From: Chryseobacterium piperi
Lineage (GTDB): Bacteria; Bacteroidota; Bacteroidia; Flavobacteriales; Weeksellaceae
DNA length: 64,000 nt
NCBI RefSeq assembly: GCF_002285635.2
Contig: NZ_CP023049.2
Location: 992,001 to 1,056,000, forward strand
Reading direction: 5' to 3'
Shown here: positions 62,624-64,000 of the stretch, piece after piece
How the letters are laid out: each line of letters begins with the position of its first letter
How positions within the stretch are numbered: the stretch's first letter is position 1
Notes under the pieces: generated by a model
What the model saw: the letters and a program-made list of their open reading frames with translations, nothing else
The model's database searches: none
What the model was told of the DNA's origin: nothing
Translations under genes and position numbers: made by a program

Positions 62624-64000
62624 TTAAAACTTATAACTGTACCCTAATCTGATGACCTGTGTTTCATAGTAATCATCACTTGTATATCTAAATCCTGCAC
62701 CCTGGATCTGTTTTTTTATAACCATGGTATTCAATAAATCAGAAGCATTGAGAAAAACTTCTCCCTTACCATTCTGTATTGATTTTTTTGCACCAAGATC
62801 CATTGAAAATCTTGAGCCTATTTTTCCTTGCGGAATAATATCCGGAGCCAAATATACCATCGTTAACTGCGCATTAATTCCTTTAGAAAACTTGAAAATA
62901 TTGTTCAGTTTTACATTTCCTGAAACTGCAGACTGCTGATCTGCAGAAAATACATTAGGCTGAGGATACAGATTTTCAACACTAAATGCATTGATTTGGT
63001 TGCGGTAAATATTTCCATTGATATTAAAAGAATATACCGTGGATACTTTCTGATTCCAGATCGCTTCAAGCCCTGAATTATAACTTTTTCCTGCATTTTG
63101 AAATATAGCATATATCAGAGTACTTTCAGGAACAATACTGGAAATTCTGGTAATCGTTCCATTGGAAAAACGATGATAGATGGAAGAGTACAGGTATCCG
63201 CTATCCCAATTGTATTTATGGCCTAACTCTATAGAGTTGGTAAACTGTGGTCTGAGTCCCGGGTTTCCTACTTTAATGATTTCAGCATCATCATACTTAG
63301 GGAAAATTCTGATATCCACTTCATTCGGACGGTCTACTCTTCTGTTATAAAATATAGAAAACTTATTACGATCATTAAGCTTATAGGCTACTCTCAGATT
63401 CGGAAACGGCTGAGTGTAGTTGTACCCATCGCTTGAATAAGTTGGATGATTAGGGTTAACATCGTACTGAATTCTTACATACTCCATTCTAAGCCCAAGT
63501 TCCGCCTCCCATTTTTTGTTTTCAAAAATATAGTTTCCGTATACAGCAGGAATTAATTCCCTGTAATTAGCCCAGCCCCCTGCATTCGCATCGATCACAG
63601 AATTGGTTCCGGGCATAAAGTTCATATTGGTAGGAATACTTCTGTTTCTCAGTTTAATCCCGGCCTCAATACGTCCGTATTTGAGAGGTTTTACGTAATC
63701 AATATTGAAATCATAAACCTGTTCATCCGACAGAAGTTTAAAAGCATCGGTCCCTGAAGATGCCGGCAGAAAATTATCATAGAAATATTTTTCATCTTCC
63801 CTGTGGAAAGTATAATTAAAGCCAATATTTAATAAATGTCCGGCCTCCTTGAATTTATGCTGATAGGCCGCTGTGGCCATTACAGTAGTTTTCAGCTCAT
63901 CTTCCAGAAACTGCCATAAGCGGAGTCTTTGTGATAAATTGCCATTAAAAAATGGCTGGTCTCCCCGATCGGTAATTTTTTCACTTCCATACATCCCTGA
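62624..64000 (-). CDS. Outer-membrane beta-barrel/TonB receptor-type protein, 5' end outside window
   Basis: The frame is open to the window edge at 64000, so the N-terminus is missing. The visible 458 residues are the C-terminal beta-barrel of the OMP_b-brl_3/TonB-dependent-receptor kind seen in Bacteroidota: alternating strands with LRLWQFLEDELK, AYKLNDRNKFSIFYNRRVDR, NPGLRPQFTNSIELGHKYNW, YNSGLEAIWNQKV and the last strand ETQVIRLGYSYKF ending in Phe. No plug domain is in view. It should sit in the outer membrane; the ligand is unknown. Confidence 0.88.
   Translation of the reverse strand, partial: SGMYGSEKITDRGDQPFFNGNLSQRLRLWQFLEDELKTTVMATAAYQHKFKEAGHLLNIGFNYTFHREDEKYFYDNFLPASSGTDAFKLLSDEQVYDFNIDYVKPLKYGRIEAGIKLRNRSIPTNMNFMPGTNSVIDANAGGWANYRELIPAVYGNYIFENKKWEAELGLRMEYVRIQYDVNPNHPTYSSDGYNYTQPFPNLRVAYKLNDRNKFSIFYNRRVDRPNEVDIRIFPKYDDAEIIKVGNPGLRPQFTNSIELGHKYNWDSGYLYSSIYHRFSNGTITRISSIVPESTLIYAIFQNAGKSYNSGLEAIWNQKVSTVYSFNINGNIYRNQINAFSVENLYPQPNVFSADQQSAVSGNVKLNNIFKFSKGINAQLTMVYLAPDIIPQGKIGSRFSMDLGAKKSIQNGKGEVFLNASDLLNTMVIKKQIQGAGFRYTSDDYYETQVIRLGYSYKF

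Overview
The window is chromosomal DNA from a member of the Bacteroidota, most likely a Chryseobacterium-like flavobacterium (Weeksellaceae). The signs are the AT-rich base composition, a type 9 secretion (T9SS) C-terminal sorting domain, a DUF6443-type RHS protein, an OMP_b-brl-type TonB receptor, the scarcity of Shine-Dalgarno sequences, and intergenic repeat families of the 'cagattacactgatcacacagatt' and 'tgtcatttcgacg' kinds. No tRNA, rRNA or CRISPR array was seen.

Layout. (1) 1-7950: part of a polysaccharide-utilisation operon for a uronic-acid-containing, probably fucosylated glycan: GH88 unsaturated glucuronyl hydrolase (cut by the window), DUF4861 protein, PL8 lyase with the chondroitin AC lyase catalytic spacing, GH2 and GH29. 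(2) 7951-14379: repeat-rich spacers, two short-chain dehydrogenases, two AraC regulators, an Atu4866-like protein, a GlcG/HbpS-like protein and a small membrane protein. (3) 14380-20270: the complete four-gene ligase-associated DNA repair set (MBL exonuclease, ATP-dependent ligase, Lhr-like helicase, PdeM), with nine copies of a heptanucleotide directly before pdeM. (4) 20276-31744: a mix of metabolic and regulatory genes (GNAT, two MBL-fold hydrolases, Crp/Fnr, PPC/DUF296, nucleosidase, a double-domain Asp/Glu racemase, nitrilase, AraC, a Na+/H+ antiporter) interrupted by an IS110-family element with a candidate bridge RNA.

(5) About 31940-56225, read leftwards on the minus strand, is the most interesting region: an RHS polymorphic-toxin locus. 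A T9SS-sorted protein, a 1024-residue YD-like partner and a full-length DUF6443/RHS-core protein, each with a signal peptide, form a tight operon. The RHS protein ends in a JAB/JAMM-like toxin. Behind it lie at least five promoterless or startless C-terminal modules, each with a remnant of the RHS core anchor ([28 protein letters not shown]...FIDPDGR), and most are followed by a candidate immunity gene. Two of the orphan toxins are also JAB-like. Most candidate immunity proteins have a signal peptide or lipobox, which suggests that the toxins act in the periplasm. Several modules are decayed by single-base frameshifts, and hairpins separate many of them. The array is interrupted by an IS1182 element and by a 5.4-kb element with paired tyrosine recombinases (the second degenerate), a primase-helicase, an XRE repressor with three matching operator-like sites, and two large inverted repeats, one containing DnaA-box-like sequences.

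(6) 56751-64000: a general-stress flavoprotein, thioredoxin-like, DapA-like and cupin genes divergent from a MocR regulator, a TauE/SafE transporter with an extra C-terminal domain, a PAP2 phosphatase and the 3' part of an outer-membrane receptor gene cut by the window end.
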